Both the position numbers and the translations under genes were made by a program. Below are positions 25,586 to 37,209 of a DNA stretch of 49,543 bases, one piece after another. Position 1 is the first letter of the stretch, and each line of letters starts with the position of its first letter. The stretch comes from an uncultured Ruminococcus sp. (GTDB taxonomy: Bacteria > Bacillota > Clostridia > Oscillospirales > Acutalibacteraceae). The stretch is from contig CAJOII010000003.1 in NCBI GenBank assembly GCA_905234535.1, positions 1 to 49,543 on the forward strand. The letters run 5' to 3'. The notes under the pieces are model-generated. The model did not search any database. It had not been told where the DNA came from and worked only from the letters and a program-made list of their open reading frames with translations.

Positions 25586-26956
25586 TTATAGTTCCGGCTT
25601 GCCTCTGGAGACATAGCGGCCGGTATTCTCTTTGATGATCTCACCGTCCGAGAAGACGAGCTCGCCTCTTAAGTAGACCCGCTCGACCTCCCCCGAGACC
25701 TTCACGCCCTCATAGGGAGTGTAGCCGCAGGAGGAGTGCTGGTTTTCCTTTGTGATCACGCCGTGCGAGTGGGGATCAAAGACGACGATGTCGGCGTCGG
25801 AGCCTGCCTTGATAATCCCTTTCTTCGGGAACATCCCGTAGAGCTTAGAGGGATTCTCGCACAACAGCTCGCACATTCTGCCGACGGTGATGCGCTTCTT
25901 CTTCACGCCGTAGGTGTACATCAGGATCGAGCGCGTCTCCACGCCCGGCATCCCGTTTGGGATCAGGCGGAAGTCATACTGTCCCGCGCGCTTCTGTAAG
26001 GATGTGAACGAGCAGTGGTCGGTGGATACGGTCTGTATCTCGCCGGATCTGACCGCGTTCCAGAGCGCCTTGCGGTCGTTGTGCTTTCTGATCGGAGGAG
26101 AACAGACGAACTTCGCGCTCTCGTCGAAGTCCTTCTCATATACGCTGTCCTCCAAGAGAAGATAGTGAGGACAGGTCTCTACATAGATCTTCGCGCCGCG
26201 CTTTCTCGCTCTTCTGATCTCTTCGAGCCCCGCTTCGGAGGACAGATGCACCACGATCACCGGACAGTCGACCGCTTCAGCGATGCGGGCATAGCGGTGG
26301 ATCGCTTCCGCCTCTGCCGAGGAGGGACGCGAGATCGGATGGAACCGAGGCGACAGATCGCCCTTCTGCTCAAGCTCCCCCCGAATACCGTCGATGAGCC
26401 CCGCGTTCTCACAGTGGCATCCGACGATACCGCCGAGCTTCTTGAGCTCGCTTAAAAGCTCGTAGATCTCTTTATCCGAGAGTATCATCGCAGGATAGGT
26501 CATATATACCTTGAACGAGGTCACGCCCTGCTCAAACATCGCGGGGAGCTCTTCGATCACATCTTCTCTCAGATCGGAGACCGCCATATGAAAGGCGTAG
26601 TCACAGCTCGACTTTGCGAATGCCTTGACATGCCAGTTGTTGAGCGCTTCGGAGAGGGTCTCACCCTTGTTCTGGGTCGCAAAATCCACCACCGTCGTCA
26701 CGCCGCCCGCGAGTGCGGACTTCGTGCCGGAGGAGAAGTCGTCGGAGGTGACGGTATCGCTGACCTCGAGATCAAAGTGGGTATGCGCGTCGATAAAGCC
26801 CGGAAACAGCAGCTTGCCCGAGACATCCACCACCTCGGCGTCAACGCTGAGGTGTCTGCCGACGGTGATGATCTTGTCGCCCGAGACCAGCACATCGTTC
26901 TTCTTGAGTCCGCGGGAGGATACGACCCACCCGCCTTTGAATAATATCTTGTTCAT
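25586..26956 (-). CDS. hydA: Hydantoinase/dihydropyrimidinase-type amidohydrolase
   Basis: Binuclear-metal cyclic amidase, 456 aa, opening hydantoin- or dihydropyrimidine-like rings. Seen: FPGFIDAHTHFDLEV with the HxH site, the carboxylated-Lys segment TSFKVYMTYPA, GGIVGCHCENAG, VHLSSEAGLEEIRRA with the metal His, and STDHCSFT with the metal Asp. AAAGGTG lies before the ATG. Corresponds to ygeZ/hyuA of the E. coli purine region. It follows ygfK on the same strand after 160 bp of repeat sequence. The likely natural substrate is a reduced purine or ureide ring made by upstream enzymes (inference). Confidence 0.92.
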   Translation of the reverse strand: MNKILFKGGWVVSSRGLKKNDVLVSGDKIITVGRHLSVDAEVVDVSGKLLFPGFIDAHTHFDLEVSDTVTSDDFSSGTKSALAGGVTTVVDFATQNKGETLSEALNNWHVKAFAKSSCDYAFHMAVSDLREDVIEELPAMFEQGVTSFKVYMTYPAMILSDKEIYELLSELKKLGGIVGCHCENAGLIDGIRGELEQKGDLSPRFHPISRPSSAEAEAIHRYARIAEAVDCPVIVVHLSSEAGLEEIRRARKRGAKIYVETCPHYLLLEDSVYEKDFDESAKFVCSPPIRKHNDRKALWNAVRSGEIQTVSTDHCSFTSLQKRAGQYDFRLIPNGMPGVETRSILMYTYGVKKKRITVGRMCELLCENPSKLYGMFPKKGIIKAGSDADIVVFDPHSHGVITKENQHSSCGYTPYEGVKVSGEVERVYLRGELVFSDGEIIKENTGRYVSRGKPEL

Positions 26957-26973
26957 AGAATCACCTTTTTTAG

Positions 26974-27095
26974 TGAAGAACTAAAAGTGAAGAGTTGCGG
27001 GAGGGCTCTGCCCTCACCCGATTGATAGGATATTTTTTATCATCATAAAATATTCGGGCAAAACGAGTAACCGTCACTGATCACTGATCAGTCTG
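26974..27095. repeat. Composite intergenic repeat, copy 2
   Basis: AGTGAAGAACTAAAAGTGAA run, hairpin GAGGGC TCT GCCCTC, then AAAATATTCGGGCAAAACGA with GTAACC, then TCACTGATCACTGATCAG. Same block order as 21889-22016. It lies between ygfK and hydA. Confidence 0.7.
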
Positions 27096-27116
27096 AAAGA
27101 GTAAAGCGAATAGCTT

Positions 27117-30062
<2,946 letters not shown>

Positions 30063-30132
30063 AGTTACCTCCGTCGAATGGTAAATGATAGATGATGATT
30101 GATGGATGATGGGTCGCAGAAAGGATCCCGCC

Positions 30133-31464
30133 TTAAGGATTCAGGTCGCCCCACAGCTTCTTCGCCGCTTTGAGGGTATCGGCAGAGATCTTCTCCTCGT
30201 CAAGATCGACAAAGGCGCGGTCACGGTAGAGCAGTCTGCCGTTCGCCATCGTGGTCCTGACCCCTCTGCCGTTCATACCGAAGATCATGTGACCGTCGAT
30301 ATTCTGATCACTAAACGGCGTGAAGGGCAGATAGTCGATGACGATGATATCCGCCTTCATCCCCTTTTTGAGCACGCCGAGATCAGAGCCGAAGCACCGC
30401 TTCGCGATCGCGGGGTTGTTCTTGAAGAGCATATCGGTCACCTCAACCCAGCCGACATTCGGCATCCCGGCGTTGTGCCGCTGGATGGTCAGCGCCACCT
30501 TGAGGCTCTCTAACATATCGTGCGTATAGGCGTCGGTGCCGAGCCCCAGCAGAATCCCCTTCTCATACATCTTGAGGATGGGAGAGCATCCGACCGCGTT
30601 GCCCATATTCGATTCGGGATTGTTGACGACCATGGTGTTTGATGACGCGATCTTGTCCATCTCGGGCTCTGTTAAGTGGATACAGTGGCCGAGGATCGTG
30701 CGCTCGCCCAAAATGCCCCACTTCTCCAGCCGCTCGACGGGGAGCATATGGTAGTTGTCGCGGGAGTCAATGACATCGTTGAGCCCCTCACAGATATGGA
30801 TGTGATAGCCCGCTCGGTTATCGTTCGCTTTGACGCATTTCTCGAAGGTCTTGTCCGAGATGGTGAAGAGCGCGTGCATACCGAACATCGCCTTGAGCAT
30901 ATCGCTGTCGAGTTCTTTGGTGTAGGTGATGAAGTCTATGTTCTCCTTGATCGCCTGATCACACTTCTCTTCTCCGTCGCGGTCGGAGACCTCATAGCAC
31001 AGGCAGGAGCGAATGCCGGTCTCTTTCGCGACTTCGGCGATCTCGAAGAGAGAGGAAGGGATCTCTTTGTAACTTGCGTGATGGTCAAAGATCGTGGTCA
31101 CGCCGTTGCGGATACACTCAAGATAGGTGGCGTAGGCGCTGTAGCGCGTGCCTTCTAAGGAGAGGTTGCGGTCGAGCTTCCACCACATACCGTCCAAGAT
31201 CTCGTAGAAATTCGTCGGGTTATACCCGTTGATGGAGAGACCTCTGGCAAGCCCCGAGTAGATGTGGGTGTGGGTGTTGATGAACGCGGGCATGATGACC
31301 TGACCATGAGCGTCGATCACGGTTGCGTCCGGATACGCTTTTCTGAGTTTATCCTCCTTACCGACCGCGAGGATGATGTCGCCGTCGGTGACGACCGCAC
31401 CCTTCTCAAAGTAGGGGTTCTCGCTGTCGCGGGTAATCACTCTGCCGTTTGTAAAAATATACAT
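30133..31464 (-). CDS. ssnA: SsnA-family aminohydrolase
   Basis: Zn amidohydrolase of 443 aa (E. coli SsnA 442). Seen: MPAFINTHTHIYSGLARGL with the HxH site, GVTTIFDHHASY, metal His in YHIHICEGLND, LGHCIHLTEPEMD, NNPESNMGNAVG and metal Asp in GLGTDAYTHDML. AGGGAG lies before the ATG. First gene of the ssnA-ygfK-hydA operon, divergent from the Stn-like genes. The family is found beside YgfK in anaerobic purine-utilising bacteria; the exact deaminated or hydrolysed substrate is not established from sequence. Confidence 0.93.
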   Translation of the reverse strand: MYIFTNGRVITRDSENPYFEKGAVVTDGDIILAVGKEDKLRKAYPDATVIDAHGQVIMPAFINTHTHIYSGLARGLSINGYNPTNFYEILDGMWWKLDRNLSLEGTRYSAYATYLECIRNGVTTIFDHHASYKEIPSSLFEIAEVAKETGIRSCLCYEVSDRDGEEKCDQAIKENIDFITYTKELDSDMLKAMFGMHALFTISDKTFEKCVKANDNRAGYHIHICEGLNDVIDSRDNYHMLPVERLEKWGILGERTILGHCIHLTEPEMDKIASSNTMVVNNPESNMGNAVGCSPILKMYEKGILLGLGTDAYTHDMLESLKVALTIQRHNAGMPNVGWVEVTDMLFKNNPAIAKRCFGSDLGVLKKGMKADIIVIDYLPFTPFSDQNIDGHMIFGMNGRGVRTTMANGRLLYRDRAFVDLDEEKISADTLKAAKKLWGDLNP

Positions 31465-31492
31465 ATTCTTTCTCCCTTAATAAACTCTCAGA

Positions 31493-31518
31493 AATATATA
31501 CTAATATAAGTATATATT
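31493..31518. promoter_or_regulatory. Perfect operator-like palindrome at the ssnA promoter
   Basis: Perfect 10 bp arms AATATATACT and AGTATATATT around AATATA. It covers the ssnA -10 and expected transcription start, a classical repressor position. Confidence 0.65.
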
Positions 31519-31542
31519 ACCATCAAATATTGTCATTTGCAA
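31514..31542 (-). promoter_or_regulatory. Promoter of ssnA-ygfK-hydA
   Basis: TTGCAA (31542-31537), 17 bp spacer, TAATAT (31519-31514) on the minus strand, about 50 bp before the ssnA ATG. Confidence 0.75.
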
Positions 31543-31636
31543 TAGGTTTTGGATGCTTTTCGGTAAGATTTTTGTACAGTCTTACAAAACCGCGGGAGAA
31601 TGCGGAAATATCAGCGATATTTATGCACAGCACGGC

Positions 31637-31665
31637 TTGCAATCGATCTTTGAATACGGTATAAT
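31637..31665 (+). promoter_or_regulatory. Promoter of the Stn-like operon
   Basis: TTGCAA (31637-31642), 17 bp spacer, TATAAT (31660-31665). It uses the same -35 hexamer as the divergent ssnA promoter 95 bp away. Confidence 0.8.
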
Positions 31666-31727
31666 AATATGAATCCTTAGATTATTCATCATCACTTATC
31701 TATATTTTATCAATTGGGGGTTGAAAA

Positions 31728-32204
31728 ATGAAAAACACGATCGATCTGTCTTTGCTCGACGGCGTACTCAGTGAATACGCGTCTGCAAAAGGCAGCCTGA
31801 TTACCATCCTGCAGCACACGCAGGATATCTACGGGTATCTCCCGAAGGAGGCGATCGAGCTGATCTCGGAGAAGACCGGCATCGCGTCCTCTGAGATCAT
31901 GGGCGTCGCTACCTTCTACACACAGTTTCGATTTGAGCCGGTCGGCAAATACCTGATCATGCTCTGTCAGGGTACCGCCTGCCATGTCAACTCGTCCGAG
32001 CTGATCTTAGAGACCATCAAGGATGAGCTCCACATCGAAGACGGCGGGACCACCGAGGACGGCTTGTTCTCTCTAAAGTGCGTCGCGTGTCTGGGATGCT
32101 GCTCGCTCTCTCCCGTAATGATGATCAACGAGGATACATACGGCTCGCTCACTCCCGACAAAACCAAGAAGATATTAAAAGAACTCAGGGAGGCGGCAGT
32201 ATGA
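31728..32204 (+). CDS. NuoE/HndA-like [2Fe-2S] subunit (StnA-like)
   Basis: Thioredoxin-fold [2Fe-2S] subunit of 158 aa, the NuoE type found in NADH dehydrogenases, NADH-linked hydrogenases and Stn transhydrogenases. The four Cys ligands are visible: Cys80 and Cys85 in CQGTAC, and Cys121 and Cys125 in CLGCC. GMATFY-like GVATFYTQF is typical. GGGGG lies before the ATG. Its TGA overlaps the next ATG (ATGA). With the two following genes it gives the three-subunit StnABC pattern; no hydrogenase or formate dehydrogenase catalytic subunit is present. Confidence 0.9.
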   Translation: MKNTIDLSLLDGVLSEYASAKGSLITILQHTQDIYGYLPKEAIELISEKTGIASSEIMGVATFYTQFRFEPVGKYLIMLCQGTACHVNSSELILETIKDELHIEDGGTTEDGLFSLKCVACLGCCSLSPVMMINEDTYGSLTPDKTKKILKELREAAV

Positions 32205-33946
32205 GAATTGTGATCGGTCAGGGCTCCTGCGGTATCGCCGCGGGCGCCGAGAAAGTCAGAAAAGCGCTACTTACTACCGATATCCCGTGTGAGGATATCT
32301 CCATCACCGGCTGTATCGGTATGTGTTACTTAGAGCCGATCGTCGACATCTATGATGACGACGAGAAGCTCACCCGTCTGGTCAAGGTCAGCGAGAACGA
32401 CGCACAGAAGATCGCCGAGTTTGTCAGAACCGGCAGCGAAGACGCGGTCAAAGAGCTCTTCGTGTCTGAAGAAGACAAGGAGTTCTTATCGAAGCAGACG
32501 AGGATCGCCCTTCGCAACTGCGGCATCATCAATCCCGAGAAGATCGACGCCTATATCGAAGCAGGCGGCTATCAGGCGCTTAGAAAAGCGCTCACTCAGA
32601 TGACCCCCGAAGAGGTCATCGAGGTCATCAAGACCTCGGGGCTCGCCGGCAGAGGCGGCGCGGGCTTCCCGACATGGTTCAAGTGGAACGCCGCGCGTCA
32701 GGCTCAGGGCGAAGAGAAATATCTCATCTGTAACGCGGACGAGGGCGACCCCGGCGCGTTCATGGACAGAGCGGTCATCGAATCAGATCCTCACAACCTG
32801 ATCGAGGGTATGCTCATCGGCGCGTACGCGATCGGCGCTGCTCACGCGGTCGTCTATGTCAGAGCGGAGTATCCGCTCGCGATCAAGCGCCTCAAAAACG
32901 CGATCGAACAGGCAAAGGAGCAAGGCATCATCGGGGAGAATATCTTCGGCTCCGGCTTCTCCTGCGACTTTATGATCAAGGCGGGCGCCGGCGCGTTCGT
33001 CTGCGGCGAGGAGACCGCGCTGATCGAGTCCTTGGAGGGCCACAGAGGTATGCCGCGCTTAAAGCCCCCCTTCCCCGCTCAGTCGGGCTTCTGGAGAAAG
33101 CCCTCGAATATCAACAATGTCGAGACCTTCGCGAATGTCGCGTGGATCTTAAATAACGGCGGCGAGGCGTTCGCCTCGATGGGTACCGAAGGATCAAAGG
33201 GTACCAAGGTGTTCGCCGTCACCGGCAAGATCAAGCGCTCGGGACTCGTCGAGATCCCGATGGGCAAGACCTTAAGAGATGTCATCTACGGCATCTGCGG
33301 CGGCGTCAAGACCGACAAGGACTTCAAGGCCGTACAGATGGGCGGCCCCTCCGGCGGCTGTATCCCGAAGTCGCTCATTGATACCGTCATCGACTACAAA
33401 GCGTTAGGCGCTACCGGCGCGATCATGGGATCGGGCGGTATGGTCGTCATGGACGAGAGCACCTGCATGGTCGGCATGGCGAAGTTCTTCCTCGACTTCA
33501 CGGCGAAGGAGAGCTGCGGTAAGTGTATCCACTGCCGTATCGGCACCAAGAGGATGCTCGAGATGCTTGATCGCATCACCAAGGGCGAGGGCAAAGAGGG
33601 CGATATCGAGCTGCTTGAAGAGCTGTGCTACTCCATCAAGGACGGCGCTCTGTGCGGTCTCGGTCAGACAGCGCCCAACCCGGTACTGACCACCATCAAA
33701 TACTTCAGAGATGAGTATGAGGCGCATATCAAAGACAAGAAGTGTCCCGCGGGCGAATGCTCGGATCTCATCGAATACAAGATCATCCCCGAGAGGTGTA
33801 AGGGCTGCACCCTGTGCTCTAAGAACTGCCCTGTCGGCGCGATCTCGGGCACTGTGAAGAATCCTCACACCATCGACACCGATAAATGTATCAAGTGCGG
33901 CAAGTGCTACACCGTCTGCCGGTTCGGCGCTGTCGTCAAAGAGTAA
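32201..33946 (+). CDS. NuoF/HndC-like NADH-binding FMN/Fe-S subunit (StnB-like)
   Basis: 581 aa; the start is ATG 32201, which overlaps the previous stop and follows AGGGAGG. Order: N-terminal [2Fe-2S] thioredoxin-like part (about 1-90, GSCGIAAG, TGCIGMCYLEP), FMN/NADH core (GLAGRGGAGFPTWFKW, CNADEGDPGAFMDR), SLBB region, [4Fe-4S] motif SCGKCIHCRIGTKRM with the later CGLG cysteine, and a C-terminal two-cluster ferredoxin (CKGCTLCSKNCPVGA, CIKCGKCYTVCRFGA). This is the arrangement of HydB/HndC/StnB proteins. It would be the NADH and ferredoxin interaction site. Confidence 0.93.
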   Translation: MRIVIGQGSCGIAAGAEKVRKALLTTDIPCEDISITGCIGMCYLEPIVDIYDDDEKLTRLVKVSENDAQKIAEFVRTGSEDAVKELFVSEEDKEFLSKQTRIALRNCGIINPEKIDAYIEAGGYQALRKALTQMTPEEVIEVIKTSGLAGRGGAGFPTWFKWNAARQAQGEEKYLICNADEGDPGAFMDRAVIESDPHNLIEGMLIGAYAIGAAHAVVYVRAEYPLAIKRLKNAIEQAKEQGIIGENIFGSGFSCDFMIKAGAGAFVCGEETALIESLEGHRGMPRLKPPFPAQSGFWRKPSNINNVETFANVAWILNNGGEAFASMGTEGSKGTKVFAVTGKIKRSGLVEIPMGKTLRDVIYGICGGVKTDKDFKAVQMGGPSGGCIPKSLIDTVIDYKALGATGAIMGSGGMVVMDESTCMVGMAKFFLDFTAKESCGKCIHCRIGTKRMLEMLDRITKGEGKEGDIELLEELCYSIKDGALCGLGQTAPNPVLTTIKYFRDEYEAHIKDKKCPAGECSDLIEYKIIPERCKGCTLCSKNCPVGAISGTVKNPHTIDTDKCIKCGKCYTVCRFGAVVKE

Positions 33947-33959
33947 GGAGGGGGAGAAT

Positions 33960-36161
33960 ATGATCCATTTAACAATCAACGGAAAAGCGATCGAAGCCCC
34001 CGAGGGCTCTACGATCTTAGAAGCGGCGCGGGCGAACGGGATCGACATCCCCACTCTGTGCTATGACAAGGCAGTCGAGATCTACGGCGCGTGCGGACTG
34101 TGTGTGGTAGAGGCAGAGGGCATCCCGAAGCTGTTGCGCTCCTGCTCTGCAAAGGTCTCCGAAGGCATGGTCGTCAACACAGAATCCGATCGTGTCGTGC
34201 GTTCGCGAAAGGTCGCGATGGAGCTGCTCATGTCCGCTCACGACGGCGACTGTATCGCTCCGTGCCAGCTCAACTGTCCCGCGAGGACCGACTGTCAGGG
34301 ATATGTCGGTCTGATCGCGAACGGCGAGTATGACGCCGCGCTGAAATTAATCAAAAATAAGATCCCGCTGCCCGCGTCTATCGGCAGAGTCTGTCCGCAT
34401 CCGTGCGAGAAGGCGTGCCGCAGGAAGAATGTGGAAGAGCCCATCAATATCGCTCAGCTCAAGGCGTTCGCAGCGGATATGGATTTAAAATCCGACAGCT
34501 ATCTCCCCTTAAAGAAGGCGCCTTCAGGCAAGAAGGTCGCGATCATCGGCGGCGGCCCCGCGGGTCTTACCGCAGCGTATCATCTCTCTGTCCTCGGTCA
34601 CGAGGTCACCGTCTATGATATGATGGAGAAGATGGGCGGTATGCTCCGCTACGGCATCCCGCAGTACCGTCTGCCTAAAGAGGTCCTCGATCAGGAGATC
34701 AATATCATCGAGAAGACCGGCGTTAAGATGAAGAACAATGTCAAGCTCGGCAAGGACTTCACCATAGAGTCTCTGAGAAAAGAGTATGACGCGGTAATCG
34801 TCGCGGTCGGCGCGTGGAAGAGTAGCTCCATGCGTACCCCGGGCGAAGAGCTCGAGGGCGTATACGGCGGTATCGATTTCTTAAGATCCGTCATCAAAGG
34901 AGCCCCCTATGACATCGGCGAGAGAGTCGCCGTCTGCGGCGGCGGCAACACCGCCATGGACGCGTGCAGAACCGCGGTGCGCCTGGGCGCGAAAGAGGTC
35001 TACATCATCTACAGAAGAACCCGCAACGAGATGCCCGCGGACGCGCTTGAGATCGAAGAGGCGGAGGAAGAGGGCGTCATCTATAAATTCCTGACCAACC
35101 CCCTCTCCTTCAACGGCGAGAACGGAAAGCTAAGCTCTGTCACCCTCCAGATCATGGAGCTCGGCGAGCCCGACTCTTCCGGCAGAAGAAGACCGGTTCC
35201 CGTCGAAGGCAAGACCGAGGAGATCCCGGTCGACAGCGTGATCCTCGCGATCGGCCAGAAACTCGTCACATCGGATGTCTCAGAGCTTGCACTCAACGAC
35301 AGAGGCAACATCATCGCGGATCCCGACTTCTTCACCACCAACATCGAGGGCGTGTTCGCGATCGGCGACGCGACCAACCGCGGAGCGTCCATCGCGATCG
35401 AAGCGATCGGCGAAGCGGATCGCTGCACCAAGGCGGTCGACGCGTATTTAAACGGCATCGAACTCGAGACCCGTATCCCCTATATATCGAAGCGCGACGA
35501 GAGCACCATCGACTACTCCGACCGCGAGAAGAAGCCGCGCTTCACCCCGAAGGTGCTCCCCGCGGATGTCAGGAACAAGAGCTTTGACGAAGTCTCCTTA
35601 GGCTTTACCGAAGAGGAAGCGAAGGCAGAGGCGTCCCGCTGCTTAGAGTGCGGTTGCAGAGAATATTACAAGTGCAAGCTGTTGAATGTCGCTCAGCGCT
35701 ACGAAATCCATCCCGAGCGCTTCAAGGGCGAGATGCCGCAGAAGTACAGCCACGATGAGAACGCTTTCATCGAGAGAAACACCGCGAAGTGTATCCTGTG
35801 CGGACTGTGCGTACGCTCCTGCAGAGAGGTCATGGATATCCACGCCATCGGGCTGATGGGCAGGGGCTTCAAGACCGACATCTCCCCCGCGTTCTCGCTC
35901 CCGCTCGATCAGACGAAGTGCAACAACTGCGGACTTTGCGTCTCGCTGTGTCCGACCGGCGCCTTAACCGAGAAGTCGAAGCTGAGTAAACAAGTACCCC
36001 TTGACGAACAGTATACGGAAGAGTTCGTCGAGATCGACGGCAAAAAGTCGAGCGTCATGGTTTCCCGCTATAACGGCAAGATCTTAAGAGTCATCCCGAA
36101 CGACGAGATCTCAAGGAACGCGAACCTCTCGCGCGACGAGCTCGAGGCTCTGCTCAAATAA
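33960..36161 (+). CDS. NfnB/GltD-like FAD/Fe-S oxidoreductase (StnC-like)
   Basis: 733 aa. Order: NuoG-like [2Fe-2S] domain (about 1-80, LCYDKAVEIYGACGLCVVEA), GltD/NfnB Fe-S domain (CIAPCQLNCPARTDCQGY, CPHPCEKACRRK), FAD site IIGGGPAGLTAAYHL, NADPH site VCGGGNTAMDACRTA, and C-terminal clusters (CLECGCREYYKC, CILCGLCVRSC, CNNCGLCVSLCPTGA). This composition is that of the StnC subunit described for the Sporomusa Stn transhydrogenase. With the two preceding genes it would interconvert NADH, NADPH and reduced ferredoxin by electron bifurcation. It lacks an H-cluster or Mo/W site, so it is neither a hydrogenase nor a formate dehydrogenase. GGAGGGGG precedes the ATG. Confidence 0.85.
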   Translation: MIHLTINGKAIEAPEGSTILEAARANGIDIPTLCYDKAVEIYGACGLCVVEAEGIPKLLRSCSAKVSEGMVVNTESDRVVRSRKVAMELLMSAHDGDCIAPCQLNCPARTDCQGYVGLIANGEYDAALKLIKNKIPLPASIGRVCPHPCEKACRRKNVEEPINIAQLKAFAADMDLKSDSYLPLKKAPSGKKVAIIGGGPAGLTAAYHLSVLGHEVTVYDMMEKMGGMLRYGIPQYRLPKEVLDQEINIIEKTGVKMKNNVKLGKDFTIESLRKEYDAVIVAVGAWKSSSMRTPGEELEGVYGGIDFLRSVIKGAPYDIGERVAVCGGGNTAMDACRTAVRLGAKEVYIIYRRTRNEMPADALEIEEAEEEGVIYKFLTNPLSFNGENGKLSSVTLQIMELGEPDSSGRRRPVPVEGKTEEIPVDSVILAIGQKLVTSDVSELALNDRGNIIADPDFFTTNIEGVFAIGDATNRGASIAIEAIGEADRCTKAVDAYLNGIELETRIPYISKRDESTIDYSDREKKPRFTPKVLPADVRNKSFDEVSLGFTEEEAKAEASRCLECGCREYYKCKLLNVAQRYEIHPERFKGEMPQKYSHDENAFIERNTAKCILCGLCVRSCREVMDIHAIGLMGRGFKTDISPAFSLPLDQTKCNNCGLCVSLCPTGALTEKSKLSKQVPLDEQYTEEFVEIDGKKSSVMVSRYNGKILRVIPNDEISRNANLSRDELEALLK

Positions 36162-36175
36162 TCGATATCTGTATG

Positions 36176-36206
36176 AAACACCGCTTCATAAGAGGCGGTG
36201 TTTTTC
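36176..36206 (+). terminator. Terminator of the Stn-like operon
   Basis: AAACACCGC/GCGGTGTTT perfect 9 bp stem with a 10 nt loop, then TTC. Confidence 0.88.
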
Positions 36207-36257
36207 GTGCTTTTTGCAGGATTCGACGATTTTTTTCGGAGATTTGAAGATTCTCTA

Positions 36258-36286
36258 TTTCAAAAACGGAAAATATATGTTACAAT
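36258..36286 (+). promoter_or_regulatory. Promoter of the C39-like lipoprotein operon
   Basis: TTTCAA (36258-36263), 17 bp spacer, TACAAT (36281-36286). The transcript would begin near 36293, which supports the ATG at 36319 rather than 36292. Confidence 0.65.
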
Positions 36287-36318
36287 AATCTATGATCAAA
36301 CTTTTTCAGAGGATTTTT

Positions 36319-37197
36319 ATGAAGAGAATCATTTCGATATGGATGATATTGACGCTTCTTATGCTTTCGGGCTGCGCCGCTGCTCCCGCTTCTTCTACCA
36401 TGGATCAGGCGACTAAGGACGAAGCGACTAAGGACGAAGCGACAAAGGACGAAGCAACAGCAGATGAACCTGCAACCGAAGCGCCTACCCTGCCTGAGCC
36501 GGATGTCAAAGAACAGGCAGAAAGAGAATATGAAGCGATCCTCAGCACACCGCTTCAGGGCAGCGGTCAGGTGGAGGTCGAAGAGATGGATCAGTTCCCC
36601 GAGCTGCCCGCGGGATGCGAGTCGGTCGCGCTGACCATCGCGATCAACAGCTACGGCTATGACCTCGAGAAAACCGACATCGCCGACAAGTATCTCATCT
36701 ACGGCGACAGCTTCGTCGACTCGTATGTGGGCGATCCGCGGGTGTGGCTCGACGGCGCGGGGATCTATCCGCCCGGCATCGTCAACACGGTGTGGAACTT
36801 CGTCGAGGACACCGGCGCAAGGCTCTATCCCATCGACACCACCTCGCTGTCTCTTTCAGATCTGTGCCACTTTATCGACGCGGGGTATCCGGTGGTGGCG
36901 TGGGAGACCTACTACGACGCGGAGCCCTCTCCTGACGGCGGCTATGAAGAGCGAGACGGCATCGTCTATCAGTGGTTTCGAAATGAACACTGCGTCACCC
37001 TGTACGGCTATGATCTCGATCAGGGTATCGTGATGCTCTCCGATTCCGTCAGGGGCAAGGTGGAGATCTCATTCTCTGAGTTTGAATATGCATATGACGG
37101 GATCGGCCGGTTCTCGGTCGTGATGCTCGACACCGCGGACTATGACTATCCCGAAGACTTCTCACCCGACCGCTATACTTACGATGGAGAGGAATAA
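36319..37197 (+). CDS. Lipoprotein with C39-like peptidase domain
   Basis: 292 aa surface lipoprotein. Start ATG 36319 follows AGAGGA and begins the signal MKRIISIWMILTLLMLSGCA with lipobox LSGC. Residues 31-50 are an ATKDE tandem repeat linker. The mature domain resembles the peptidase C39_2 family: catalytic-type Cys in LPAGCESVALTIAINSYG, His in NEHCVTLYGYD and Asp in MLSDSVRG. Such proteins are putative surface cysteine peptidases or peptidase-like proteins. First of four same-strand genes; the next starts 12 bp later. Confidence 0.8.
   Translation: MKRIISIWMILTLLMLSGCAAAPASSTMDQATKDEATKDEATKDEATADEPATEAPTLPEPDVKEQAEREYEAILSTPLQGSGQVEVEEMDQFPELPAGCESVALTIAINSYGYDLEKTDIADKYLIYGDSFVDSYVGDPRVWLDGAGIYPPGIVNTVWNFVEDTGARLYPIDTTSLSLSDLCHFIDAGYPVVAWETYYDAEPSPDGGYEERDGIVYQWFRNEHCVTLYGYDLDQGIVMLSDSVRGKVEISFSEFEYAYDGIGRFSVVMLDTADYDYPEDFSPDRYTYDGEE
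36409..36468 (+). repeat. 15 bp tandem repeat in lipoprotein linker
   Basis: Three units of GCGACTAAGGACGAA (third with one change) and a degenerate fourth, encoding ATKDE ATKDE ATKDE ATADE; suited to slipped-strand length change. Confidence 0.85.
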
Positions 37198-37209
37198 GGA
37201 GGAAGGCTG

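Noticed and set aside
31728..36161. NADP-reducing [FeFe] hydrogenase or complex I NuoEFG
   Set aside because: There is no H-cluster domain and no membrane subunits; the third protein has GltD/NfnB-like FAD and NAD(P)H sites instead.
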